Source of the DNA: Alistipes sp.
Lineage (GTDB): Bacteria; Bacteroidota; Bacteroidia; Bacteroidales; Rikenellaceae
Length of the DNA: 8,352 nt
Assembly: GCA_028691095.1 (NCBI GenBank)
Contig: JAQUZZ010000045.1
Span: 1-8,352, forward strand
Direction of reading: 5' to 3'
The translations under genes were made by a program, and so were the position numbers. This document shows positions 1 through 6,764 of this stretch, piece by piece (within the stretch, counting starts at the first letter, position 1; each line of letters opens with the position of its first letter). Below the pieces are notes generated by a model. It had not been told where the DNA came from, made no database searches, and worked only from the letters and a program-made list of their open reading frames with translations.

Positions 1-81
1 GAGGGTGCGCGTGAGGGTTTGTTGTCCGCAAGCGGTCACGCAGAGCAGGGAGAGAAGGGTGAAGGTTGTCGTTTTATTCAT
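1..81 (-). CDS. N-terminal fragment of a lipoprotein (runs off left edge)
   Basis: Reading leftwards from the ATG at 81-79, 27 codons stay open to the window edge. The translation starts MNKTTTFTLLSLLCVTACGQ: a short charged N-terminus, a hydrophobic stretch (residues 7-17) and a lipobox V-T-A-C with Cys18 as the predicted lipidation site. This is a type II signal peptide, so the mature protein should sit in the cell envelope, tethered by lipid. The residues after Cys18 (G-Q-Q-T) lack the acidic cluster that marks surface-exported lipoproteins in Bacteroidota, so a periplasm-facing position is more likely (inference). An in-frame TAA lies two codons upstream of the ATG, which fixes the start. 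The gene is divergent from the S1-protein gene. Too little is present to name a function. Confidence 0.75.
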   Translation of the reverse strand, partial: MNKTTTFTLLSLLCVTACGQQTLTRTL

Positions 82-148
82 GAATTACAGCAACTTACTT
101 AATATTTAGATACTCCGCATCCCGAAAGGGTGGCGGAATAAAATTGTA

Positions 149-156
149 CAAAGATA
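149..156 (-). promoter_or_regulatory. Bacteroidota -7 promoter element (TATCTTTG) for the left-edge lipoprotein gene
   Basis: On the minus strand these bases read TATCTTTG, an exact match to the Bacteroidota sigma-ABfr -7 consensus TAnnTTTG. Transcription would begin around 143 and leave a leader of about 60 nt before the ATG at 81. A good TTTG -33 box at the usual spacing is not obvious; the nearest TTTG (170-173, minus strand) is somewhat too close. The adjoining 8-bp palindrome TTGTACAA (144-151) overlaps the element and could be a regulator site or chance. Confidence 0.45.
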
Positions 157-172
157 GCAATTAAGTAACCAA

Positions 173-256
173 AAAGAAGGATTGAGTCCTCATCTTTTAC
201 GGTAGGTACGTGATATGCCGATGTGGGGATGGCTAATAAATAGCACGTTGTGCTTA
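173..256 (+). repeat. ~80-bp intergenic repeat, copy 1 (upstream of the S1-protein gene)
   Basis: This plus-strand copy starts AAAGAAGGATTGA (173-185), has the middle block TATGCCGAT (214-222), and ends with GCTAATAA and the palindrome AGCAC-GTT-GTGCT (242-254). It aligns with the copies at 3150-3220, 7916-7995 and 8179-8260, which lie in the opposite orientation. The 23-nt 3' block matches the 3150-3220 copy at 20 of 23 positions. In this copy the flanks also pair: GCTAATAA (232-239) with TTATTGGC (254-261) around the GCAC/GTGC stem, leaving a 3-nt bulge. That gives a hairpin of about 12 bp at 232-261. It lies about 105 bp upstream of the S1-protein ATG and has the same orientation as that gene, so it may be transcribed in its leader. 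No T-tract follows, so it is not a terminator. Confidence 0.75.
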
Positions 257-361
257 TTGGCGGGATAGTGACGCGAAAAACGGGGGTGAGAAGGCGAAAT
301 TTGGAGAACGATCATGCAGTTGTGGTGAAAATAGTGTACATTTACAGAAAATTTGAATTTT

Positions 362-1195
362 ATGTTGATCGCAGGTCATTATTATACCCTAACCATCCAT
401 CGCGTCTCCGATTACGGACTCTATCTTGTAGACGAGGAGGAGGCCGAAGTGTTGCTTCCCAATCGTTACGTCTCCTTAGCCCACAAAGTGGGTCAAACGG
501 TGGAGGTCTTTGTCTATCACGATTCCGAGGATCGACTCGTTGCGACCACCGAACATCCGCTGGCGACCGTTGGTCAAGTAGCAGTGTTGAAGGTGGTGGA
601 TAAAACCGTACACGGTGTCTTCTTGGATTGGGGGTTACCCGCCAAGGATCTCTTTCTGCCCAATCGGAACCAGAGCGGCCGAATGGAGATCGGGAGTTTC
701 TATCCGGTCTACCTCTATACCGACAACATTACGGGGCGCGTGGTGGCCAGCTCCTACCTGAAGGGGTGGATCTCGAACACGGAACTATCCATCGCTCCGC
801 AGCAGCGGGTCGAGGCATTGGTGGTCACGGAGATGCCGATCGGTTTCCGCGCGGTGATTAACCATCGTCATTGGGGTATGCTATACCGCAATCAGTTGTT
901 TCGTCCGATTCAGATCGGCGATCGTCTGGAGGCCTATGTAACGCGCATCACCCCCGACAATCGCGTGGATCTCAGTTTGCAACAGCAAGGCTATGACGAG
1001 GTGAAGTTCTCGGCCGAGCGCATCGAGGCATTGATGCGTGAGGGGGGTGGACGATTGGCATTGCACGACGGCAGCACACCCGAGCAGATCAAGGCCGTGA
1101 CCCAAATGAGTAAAAAGGTCTTTAAACGCAGTGTCGGCTACTTGCTGAAGCTGGGAAAGATCAAGATGGATGCCGAGGGAATAGAGTTGATCTAA
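362..1195 (+). CDS. cvfB: CvfB/YitL-family S1 domain RNA-binding protein
   Basis: The 277-residue product resembles the CvfB/YitL family: tandem S1-type OB folds followed by a C-terminal winged helix. The first S1-like unit is about residues 1-60 (H-R-V-S-D-Y-G-L-Y-L, then E-V-L-L-P-N-R-Y-V). The second is about 63-130 (H-G-V-F-L-D-W-G-L, K-D-L-F-L-P). The third is about 140-205, ending in the typical D-N-R-V-D-L-S-L-Q strand. The winged-helix region (about 215-277) contains S-K-K-V-F-K-R-S-V-G-Y-L-L-K-L-G-K-I. Family members bind RNA and influence virulence or stress gene expression in Firmicutes; the role in Bacteroidota is not established. I chose the ATG at 362; a TTG at 353 would add three residues. 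A weak -7-like TACATTTA (337-344) fits the ATG better. The next gene follows after 49 bp and may be cotranscribed. Confidence 0.85.
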   Translation: MLIAGHYYTLTIHRVSDYGLYLVDEEEAEVLLPNRYVSLAHKVGQTVEVFVYHDSEDRLVATTEHPLATVGQVAVLKVVDKTVHGVFLDWGLPAKDLFLPNRNQSGRMEIGSFYPVYLYTDNITGRVVASSYLKGWISNTELSIAPQQRVEALVVTEMPIGFRAVINHRHWGMLYRNQLFRPIQIGDRLEAYVTRITPDNRVDLSLQQQGYDEVKFSAERIEALMREGGGRLALHDGSTPEQIKAVTQMSKKVFKRSVGYLLKLGKIKMDAEGIELI

Positions 1196-1244
1196 GAGAG
1201 ATGCAAGCGTAGCAAAAGCGAACCTAACCTAACCCTATAATACC

Positions 1245-3080
1245 ATGAAGAAAGAACCACAACACCCCGAGAGGCTTCGTCGGTTTCGGTGCTACGCCGG
1301 CACGTTGCTGCTGAGCCTCCTGTGTTGCGCAGGATGCACCTCGTCAGCCCTGAAGATTCACGCCGATCGGTCGGCCGTTGAGATGGGTCGCTCCGTGACC
1401 CTCACGGTGCAGGCTGTATCGACGCCCGACCTGCCGCTGTCGCAGATGATGTTGATGCCCTATGTCAACGGTCAGCGATGGGGCGCACACGAGTTTCCCG
1501 ACTCGTTGGGTCGTGCGACCCTCTTGATTCCCTTGCCCAATGTGGGTGAGGCAACCCTTGAGGTGGTGGCCATTGCACGCGACACCACGCTCTGGTGCGG
1601 TCTGAAAGATTACACCCCCTATCTGACCGGCAAGCCCATGCCGTCATCGGGACTTCACTCCAATCCGGTGAAGATTCAGGTCAATCGACGTGAATTTCCG
1701 GCACGGAGTACGGGGCGCACCGCTTTTGTATCGCAATGGGAGCCTTGGTTTGCTGCCAACAAGGCCGGAGCATGGTCGACGGCACAAGCGATTCCGTTGG
1801 TGGGATTTTACGACTTCACAAACCCCGATGTCTTGCGTCAGCATCTGTTGTGGCTGATGGATTCGGGAGCCGATGCCGTGCTCTTCGATTGGTCGAACCA
1901 CATTTGGGGGCTTTCGCATTGGGATGAACGAGGCGATGGCGTCAACCAGATTGTACACAATACAGAAATAGCGTTGGAGGTGATGGCCGATATGCGCGAC
2001 GAGGGACTTCCCGTGCCACAAGCGATCATTATGCCAGGGCTGAGTAACGGGCCTCCCGCCAAAATGGAGGCACTCAACGAGCAACTGCAATGGATCTATC
2101 ACTATATGGTGCGCAATCCGCGATTCCAGGGATTGTGGTATCTCTATGACGGAAAACCGCTCAATATCATTTTGGATACGGGGGCCATGGGCGTCAAGGA
2201 GGGAACGACGGAGAGTGCGTTCCGAGTGCCTTTCTTTAAGCAAACGCTGTCGTGGAGTGCCGCGCAGATTGATGCGTTACGCCGTAGCAACCCTCCGGTC
2301 GACACCTCGCACTTCACCCTTCGTTGGGTCTCGTCACAAAATCAGGTAACCGGACACGACTCCTTGGGCTACTGGAGTTGGATGGATGGTTCGTTACACC
2401 CCACGGTGACCTATCGAGACAGCGTGGCCGAGTGCACCACGGTACATATGGCGTGCTTTGCCGAGAACGGATGGTTGGCTCCCGAGGCTTGGGGACGACG
2501 TGACGGTTGGACGTTGGTCGAATCCTTTAAGGTGGCTTTAGCCCATCGTCCGCGCGTGGTGATGGTGCATCAGTTCAATGAATTCACCGGGCAAGGAGCT
2601 TCGGCTTACGGCCCGAATAGAGATATTTTTGTGGATTGTTACAGTGTGGATCGGAGCGATGACTATGAACCCGCATCGCTGACCGCACCCGGATTCCGCG
2701 GAGATCGTGGCGGATGGGGTTTCTACTATCTCAACCTGACCCGAGCTTTGGTAGGGGTCTATCGTGAGGAGCAACCCACATCGACGGTCATGGCCGTTGC
2801 GCCCGTCACGGCGACCGGCGACTCGCTCACGGTCGAATGGACGACGGTTGGGGTGACGCCACAGGGCTTCACCGTGGAGATCGACGGTCAGAACGTAGCG
2901 GAGGGCGTGACAGGGGTTTCCTGTCGGATTCCTTCGACGGGACTCTCTGCGGGGCATCACACGCTGACCGTGAAGGCCGAGGGTGCCACCACGCGCTATG
3001 CGCTCTCATCGACCCAAACCGACGAGCCGTTGCAAGAGCCAATTCCCGTAGCAGTTTCCAAATCCTTCCTGATTCCCTAA
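1245..3080 (+). CDS. Putative GH71/GH99-like glycoside hydrolase lipoprotein with Ig-like modules
   Basis: A 611-residue envelope protein. The N-terminus is a lipoprotein signal: arginine-rich start, hydrophobic LLLSLLCCAGC, and predicted lipidated Cys31. The -3 residue is Cys rather than Leu, and no acidic export signal follows. Residues about 34-130 look like an Ig-like beta domain. Residues about 160-505 look like a TIM-barrel of the GH71/GH99-like type: Q-W-E-P-W (164-168), P-L-V-G-F-Y-D, F-D-W (214-216), Y-D-G-K-P (301-305), W-S-W-M-D-G, and H-Q-F-N-E-F (442-447), the latter resembling the NEW/NEF strand of such barrels. A second Ig/FnIII-like domain occupies about 511-595. The family places this among alpha-glycan or mannan-acting enzymes, but no substrate can be assigned and catalytic residues are not proven; Glu446 is only a candidate. 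No susC/susD neighbours are present, so it is not in a visible polysaccharide utilisation locus. No clear ribosome binding site precedes the ATG. Confidence 0.65.
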   Translation: MKKEPQHPERLRRFRCYAGTLLLSLLCCAGCTSSALKIHADRSAVEMGRSVTLTVQAVSTPDLPLSQMMLMPYVNGQRWGAHEFPDSLGRATLLIPLPNVGEATLEVVAIARDTTLWCGLKDYTPYLTGKPMPSSGLHSNPVKIQVNRREFPARSTGRTAFVSQWEPWFAANKAGAWSTAQAIPLVGFYDFTNPDVLRQHLLWLMDSGADAVLFDWSNHIWGLSHWDERGDGVNQIVHNTEIALEVMADMRDEGLPVPQAIIMPGLSNGPPAKMEALNEQLQWIYHYMVRNPRFQGLWYLYDGKPLNIILDTGAMGVKEGTTESAFRVPFFKQTLSWSAAQIDALRRSNPPVDTSHFTLRWVSSQNQVTGHDSLGYWSWMDGSLHPTVTYRDSVAECTTVHMACFAENGWLAPEAWGRRDGWTLVESFKVALAHRPRVVMVHQFNEFTGQGASAYGPNRDIFVDCYSVDRSDDYEPASLTAPGFRGDRGGWGFYYLNLTRALVGVYREEQPTSTVMAVAPVTATGDSLTVEWTTVGVTPQGFTVEIDGQNVAEGVTGVSCRIPSTGLSAGHHTLTVKAEGATTRYALSSTQTDEPLQEPIPVAVSKSFLIP

Positions 3081-3149
3081 TACGTTGAGACCGGACACCC
3101 CGTCAGGTTGCGGAAGAAAGCGTCATGAATACTGAAGGCAACAGACGCT

Positions 3150-3220
3150 GAAGCACAGCGGGCTATTTATTGGCAATCAAGAACATCAACATACTATAAG
3201 GAAGGACGCAATCCTTCTTT
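3150..3220 (-). repeat. ~80-bp intergenic repeat, copy 2 (convergent junction)
   Basis: Read on the minus strand this copy begins AAAGAAGGATTGC (3220-3208), carries TATGTTGATGT (3193-3183) and ends with GCCAATAA followed by AGCCC-GCT-GTGCT (3164-3152). It is the shortest copy (71 nt), with a deletion between the 5' hairpin and the TATG block. The 5' end forms a perfect hairpin GAAGGA-TTGCG-TCCTTC (3217-3201). The palindrome stem has one mismatch here. On the plus strand, 3152-3180 is identical to 8181-8209 at 25 of 29 positions, so this copy and the one beside xerD are clearly related. It lies beyond the terminator that follows recN and 70 bp past the end of the glycoside-hydrolase-like gene. 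Confidence 0.75.
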
Positions 3221-3230
3221 AGGCTTACAT

Positions 3231-3280
3231 AAAACACGCAACTCCGCAAAGATCTTTTTCTTTGCGGAGTTGCGTGTTTT
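3231..3280. terminator. Bidirectional intrinsic terminator, 22-bp perfect stem
   Basis: The arms 3231-3252 and 3259-3280 are perfect reverse complements (core CGCAACTCCGCAAAGA) around a 6-nt T-rich loop. The outer base pairs are A-tract/T-tract, so a U-run follows the stem whichever strand is transcribed (TTTTT at 3277-3281 on plus; the AAAA at 3231-3234 gives the minus-strand U-run). It stands between the plus-strand lipoprotein gene and the minus-strand recN, 42 bp past the recN stop, and should terminate both transcripts. Confidence 0.93.
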
Positions 3281-3322
3281 TAACGTAAGTCTGCCGGATG
3301 ATGGAAACAGAAGGGAAGTAAG

Positions 3323-4990
3323 TTACTTACAAGCGTGCGCCTCCTCCAACAGCAAGCGAGCCTGAGCGCGAGCCGCCTCCGTTACATTGGATCCGCTGAG
3401 CATCTTGGCAATCTCATCCACCCGCTGCTGCGGGGTGAGTTTCCGGATGCGGGTCACCGTGCGATGATCGACATCCTCTTTATAGACAAAGAAGTGATCC
3501 TCCCCTTTGCAAGCCACCTGTGGTAGATGCGTAATGTTGAGAATCTGAAGATCCGCAGCCATACGGGTCAAGATCTCTCCCATGCGGTCGGCAATCACAC
3601 CCGAGACTCCGGTATCAATCTCATCAAAAATAAGGGTCGGCAACTTTCTGTAATGCGCCATCAATGCTTTGATGCTCAACATAAGACGAGACATCTCACC
3701 CCCCGACGCAACCCGCTCGATCGGTTGCAAGGGCATATTGTGGTTTGCCGAGAACATGAAACGTACCCGATCGGCTCCCTGAGGCGATAACTCCTTGGCG
3801 GAGATCTCTATCTCCAGAGAGGCGGCCTCCATGCCCAATTCGGCCAGGACGCCCTCTATCTGCTCACAAATCTGGGGTACTACGCGACAACGGTCGGCCG
3901 TAATCTGTTGAGCCAACGCGGTTGCTCGCTCTTCCAATGCCACGATCGCATGGGTCAACTCCTCGATGCGCTCCGTGTTGCTCTCCATGCCTGAGAGCCG
4001 TGTTCCGTATTCTGCCTCCAACGACAACAACTCCTCGACACTGGAGACATGATGCTTCTGTTGAAGGGTGTAGATTCGATCGAGTCGCTGCGAGACCCCC
4101 TCCAGCCGTTGCGGATCCGACTCCATGCGCTCGCCGTCGGCCGTAATCTCACGGGAGAGATCCTTCAGATCCAGCAGCGCACTATGAATGCGTGTAAAGA
4201 AACCCTCTGCCTTGGGATACACCGGAGCAATGCGGCCTAAAGCCACCTCCATCTCTTTGAGGTCGCTCAACAGCGAGTGCTCGGCGCCCTCCATGCGATC
4301 CGACGACCACAGCAGCGTCTCTTGAATCTCTGAGGCATGGGTCAAGGCCTGCTGCTCAATCTCCAACTCGGAGAGCTCCCCCGACCGAAGCTTTGCCTCA
4401 TGCAACTCATTATATTGAAAGGTGATATATTCGCGATCGCGCTCCATAGCAGCAGCCGTAGCCTTCAACTGCGACAACTCCTCTTGCGCGCCATGCCAAT
4501 CGGCATAGGCCTTCTGATACTCCTCCAACAGCGTGGCGTGCCCCGCCACCCGATCGACCAAATCCAGTTGAAACTGCGCCTCTCCGACCAACAGGCTTTG
4601 ATGTTGCGAGTGGACGTCAATCAGGTTCAGCCCCAACTCTCGCAGCACGTTCAACGACACGGGCAGGTCATTGACATAGGCTCGACTCTTTCCGGCCGGG
4701 GTAATCACGCGGCGTATCAGTGTATGATCGTCGTAGTCCAGATCCAACGCCTCGAACAGCGCCTGAAGTTCATGCCGAGCAAGGTCAAATTCTCCCTCGA
4801 TGACACAGTTGCGCGTGGTGTCTTTGATGGCACTGGCGTCGGCTCTCCCGCCCAGAATCAGACCCAAAGCACCCAGCAAGATGGACTTGCCGGCTCCGGT
4901 CTCTCCGGTGATGATGTTCAGCCCCGAAGCCAACTCGATCTCCAGTCGATCAATCAACGCATAGTTCTCGACAGACAAACGGCTCAACAT
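3323..4990 (-). CDS. recN: DNA repair protein RecN
   Basis: A 555-residue SMC-like ATPase, the normal RecN length, acting in double-strand break repair by binding and bridging DNA ends in the cytoplasm. Visible motifs are the N-terminal F/Y-A-L-I-D strand with Walker A GETGAGKS (residues 29-36); a long heptad-rich, Glu/Leu/Gln-rich central coiled coil (about 155-370); the ABC signature V-A-S-G-G-E-M-S-R (427-435); Walker B L-I-F-D-E-I-D-T-G-V-S-G with Asp456/Glu457; and an H-loop region I-T-H-L-P-Q-V-A. All are intact. The gene starts 22 bp after the coaBC stop with no promoter visible between them, so it is probably the last gene of the bamD-rpoZ-coaBC-recN transcript. The strong terminator at 3231-3280 follows it. 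Confidence 0.96.
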   Translation of the reverse strand: MLSRLSVENYALIDRLEIELASGLNIITGETGAGKSILLGALGLILGGRADASAIKDTTRNCVIEGEFDLARHELQALFEALDLDYDDHTLIRRVITPAGKSRAYVNDLPVSLNVLRELGLNLIDVHSQHQSLLVGEAQFQLDLVDRVAGHATLLEEYQKAYADWHGAQEELSQLKATAAAMERDREYITFQYNELHEAKLRSGELSELEIEQQALTHASEIQETLLWSSDRMEGAEHSLLSDLKEMEVALGRIAPVYPKAEGFFTRIHSALLDLKDLSREITADGERMESDPQRLEGVSQRLDRIYTLQQKHHVSSVEELLSLEAEYGTRLSGMESNTERIEELTHAIVALEERATALAQQITADRCRVVPQICEQIEGVLAELGMEAASLEIEISAKELSPQGADRVRFMFSANHNMPLQPIERVASGGEMSRLMLSIKALMAHYRKLPTLIFDEIDTGVSGVIADRMGEILTRMAADLQILNITHLPQVACKGEDHFFVYKEDVDHRTVTRIRKLTPQQRVDEIAKMLSGSNVTEAARAQARLLLEEAHACK

Positions 4991-5012
4991 AAGCTATAAG
5001 TTTTTAACGACG

Positions 5013-6230
5013 TCAGGATTGCGCTGCCTGAGGTTTGGAGTGCCACACCCGTTCCATCTCATCGACAATGTCACTCGCCACTTCGCGTTTCGACTTCATC
5101 TCAAAATCGGTCTGATCGCCGTTGCGACACAACAAGGTCACTTTGTTGGTGTCTCCCCCAAAACCTGCACCCTGATCGCGCAGAGAGTTCAAGACAATGA
5201 AATCCATATTCTTCCGCTCCAATTTCAGGCGGGCATTCTGTTGCTCATGATCGGTCTCCAAGGCAAAGCCCACCAACAACCGATCGCCCTTCATCTCACC
5301 CAAGGCCGCAGCAATATCGGGGGTGCGACGCAACGTGAGCGTCCACGCCTCCTCTTGCTTTTTGATTTTCGCATCGGCCACTTGTTGCGGTGTGTAGTCG
5401 GCCACCGCCGCACACATCACCGCTCCGTCGCACGACTTGAAGGCGGTGCACGCGGCATGATACATCTCCTCGGCCGTCAGCACCTCCAGCACCTGAACGC
5501 CTGCAGGAGGCGTGAGCGCACACTTTCCTGTCAGCAGAATCACCCGCGCTCCGCGCTGTTGCAACTCCGCAGCCAAGGCATACCCCATCTTCCCCGAAGA
5601 GTAGTTGGAGATAAAACGTACCGGATCAATCGGTTCGATCGTTGGGCCAGCGGTCACCAATACGGTTTTTCCGCTCAAATGGGCTTGTCGATCAAAGAAT
5701 TGCGTCAGCGTCGCGACAATCTGCTCCGGTTCGGCCATGCGACCTTTGCCCTGCAAACCACTGGCCAACTCGCCCTCGTCGGGTTCGATCACATAATTGC
5801 CATAGCTCTTGAGCGAATCCAGATTGTATTGGGTTGTGGGATGTGCATACATATCCAGATCCATAGCCGGAGCCACAAATACAGGACATTTGGCCGACAA
5901 ATAGACCGTAGTCAAGAGATTGTCGGCCACACCGGTGGCCATCTTAGCCAGCGTGCAGGCCGTAGCCGGAGCAATCAACAACGCATCGGCCCACTCACCC
6001 AAGCTGACGTGACTGTTCCACGCTCCGTTCTCCGGGTTGAAGAACTCCACGGGAACCGGACTCTTGGAGAGCGTAGCCAAGGTCAAGGGGGTGATAAATG
6101 CTTTGGCCGTCGGGGTCATCACCACACGCACCTCAGCCCCCGCACGGATGAGTAATCTTACAAGTATCGCAGCTTTATAGGCTGCGATACTTCCGGTCAC
6201 ACCGACCACTATTTTTTTACCTTGTAACAT
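5013..6230 (-). CDS. coaBC: Bifunctional phosphopantothenoylcysteine decarboxylase / phosphopantothenate-cysteine ligase
   Basis: A 405-residue fusion enzyme catalysing two successive coenzyme A steps: ligation of cysteine to 4'-phosphopantothenate (C-terminal CoaB half) and decarboxylation to 4'-phosphopantetheine (N-terminal FMN-dependent CoaC half). CoaC features are the flavin-binding G-V-T-G-S-I-A-A-Y-K (10-19), catalytic-type His74 in S-H-V-S-L, A-P-A-T-A near 87-91, and the PxMNxxMW-type motif as PAMDLDMY (121-128). The substrate-flap motif reads A-S-G-L-Q-G-K-G-R-M (156-165), with Ser157 where E. coli CoaC has Cys158. CoaB features are T-A-G-P-T-I-E-P-I-D-P-V-R (193-205), S-N-Y-S-S-G-K-M-G (208-216), A-A-V-A-D-Y (274-279), K-I-K-K (288-291) and G-F-A-L-E-T (321-326). 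The ATG at 6230-6228 overlaps a palindrome-type motif. It lies 67 bp downstream of rpoZ. Confidence 0.95.
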   Translation of the reverse strand: MLQGKKIVVGVTGSIAAYKAAILVRLLIRAGAEVRVVMTPTAKAFITPLTLATLSKSPVPVEFFNPENGAWNSHVSLGEWADALLIAPATACTLAKMATGVADNLLTTVYLSAKCPVFVAPAMDLDMYAHPTTQYNLDSLKSYGNYVIEPDEGELASGLQGKGRMAEPEQIVATLTQFFDRQAHLSGKTVLVTAGPTIEPIDPVRFISNYSSGKMGYALAAELQQRGARVILLTGKCALTPPAGVQVLEVLTAEEMYHAACTAFKSCDGAVMCAAVADYTPQQVADAKIKKQEEAWTLTLRRTPDIAAALGEMKGDRLLVGFALETDHEQQNARLKLERKNMDFIVLNSLRDQGAGFGGDTNKVTLLCRNGDQTDFEMKSKREVASDIVDEMERVWHSKPQAAQS

Positions 6231-6247
6231 AAGCGCATCGTGCTATT
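6230..6247 (-). repeat. Palindrome-core relative of the intergenic repeat, overlapping the coaBC start
   Basis: On the minus strand this reads AATAGCACGATGCGCTTA, matching the 3' end of repeat copy 1 at 16 of 18 positions. The rest of the ~80-bp repeat is not seen upstream. The stem AGCAC/GCGCT still pairs if a C-A mismatch is allowed. Its last base is the A of the coaBC ATG. It may be a decayed remnant or a reused signal; chance is less likely given the other copies. Confidence 0.4.
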
Positions 6248-6248
6248 C

Positions 6249-6273
6249 GTTCACAAGGACTCCCCCTGTGAAC
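6249..6273 (-). other. Hairpin in the rpoZ-coaBC spacer
   Basis: GTTCACA (6249-6255) and TGTGAAC (6267-6273) are perfect reverse complements. With a one-base bulge the pairing extends two more base pairs inward, leaving a loop of about 6 nt. There is no T-tract, so it is not an intrinsic terminator. It could affect mRNA stability or coaBC translation, because it ends about 18 nt before the coaBC ATG. Confidence 0.55.
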
Positions 6274-6297
6274 CGTCAGCCTCAGAAAATGGTCAAA

Positions 6298-6645
6298 CTA
6301 CTGAACCGGAGCTGCTGTCTCTTCGGTAGCATCCTCCTTGGTGTCCCGGAAATAGACCTCTCCGGCGAGAAACTCCTCTGTCGCAACGATCACAGGTTTA
6401 GGAAGTCGCTCGTAATATTTTGAGATCTCGATCTGTTCACGGTTCTCAAAGGTCTCCTCCAACGAGTCGTTGACACTGGAGAAATCAGCCAATTTTCGGG
6501 TCAGTTCCTGCTTGATCTCACTCGAAATCTGATTCGCACGACGAGCAATTACCACCACTGACTCATAGATATTCCCCGTCGGGGCATTCAGATCGACCAG
6601 TTTACGGGTAATTGTGTTGGTAGGAATGTTTTTCTTTAGTTCCAT
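6298..6645 (-). CDS. rpoZ: DNA-directed RNA polymerase omega subunit
   Basis: A 115-residue protein matching the omega/Rpb6 family as found in Bacteroidota. The diagnostic segment is N-A-P-T-G-N-I-Y-E-S-V-V-V-I-A-R-R-A-N-Q-I-S (about residues 20-41), corresponding to the conserved helix that clamps the beta-prime C-terminal region. The following region (S-E-I-K-Q-E-L) and the acidic C-terminus ending T-E-E-T-A-A-P-V-Q are typical of Bacteroidota members, which lack the compact gamma-proteobacterial tail. Omega helps fold and assemble the polymerase core. It sits between bamD (175 bp spacer) and coaBC (67 bp spacer) on the same strand. The longer spacer upstream, with a -7-like TAATTTAG about 14 nt before the ATG, leaves open a separate rpoZ promoter. 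Confidence 0.88.
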   Translation of the reverse strand: MELKKNIPTNTITRKLVDLNAPTGNIYESVVVIARRANQISSEIKQELTRKLADFSSVNDSLEETFENREQIEISKYYERLPKPVIVATEEFLAGEVYFRDTKEDATEETAAPVQ

Positions 6646-6666
6646 GATAATGCGTTATTTTCTAAA

Positions 6667-6685
6667 TTAAGCACATAGCGTGCAC
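6667..6685 (-). repeat. Weak palindrome-core relative of the intergenic repeat, upstream of rpoZ
   Basis: On the minus strand this reads GTGCACGCTATGTGCTTAA. Allowing a two-base insertion it matches the GCACG-NT-GTGCTTA end of the repeat. It ends about 21 nt before the rpoZ ATG, almost the same spacing as the full copy before bamD. Without the rest of the repeat this is a tentative call. Confidence 0.3.
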
Positions 6686-6696
6686 TCTATGGTTGA

Positions 6697-6711
6697 GGGT
6701 CTTACAGACCC
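6697..6711 (-). other. Small hairpin in the bamD-rpoZ spacer
   Basis: GGGTCT (6697-6702) and AGACCC (6706-6711) are perfect reverse complements with a 3-nt loop. No T-run follows on either strand, so a terminator is unlikely. It may contribute to processing or stability of the bamD-rpoZ message. Confidence 0.45.
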
Positions 6712-6764
6712 GCGCTGTCAAAATCAAAATAGGGCTGCCCCCCGTTCCTCCTGTCGGAGTTTGC

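Noticed and set aside
115..136. Hairpin CCGC-AT-CCC-GAAA-GGG-TG-GCGG as a terminator
   Set aside because: The stem is broken by a 2x2 internal loop, no T-run follows, and the region lies between divergent genes. At most it is a leader hairpin.
353..361. TTG start for the S1-protein gene
   Set aside because: The ATG three codons later gives a more family-like N-terminus and better spacing from a possible promoter; TTG cannot be excluded.
250..603. 117-codon plus-strand open frame before and over the S1-protein gene
   Set aside because: It overlaps the clear CvfB-like frame, is Arg/Ser-rich without domains and begins inside the repeat hairpin.
1221..1236. Tandem CCTAA units before the glycoside-hydrolase-like gene
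   Set aside because: Only about three units in a short spacer; most likely chance, with no clear regulatory meaning.
5019..6155. Long 378-codon open frame on the plus strand opposite coaBC
   Set aside because: It is fully antisense to a clear coaBC and reads as low-information Arg/Gln/His-rich protein, the usual mirror of codon bias. Similar antisense frames lie over recN and bamD.
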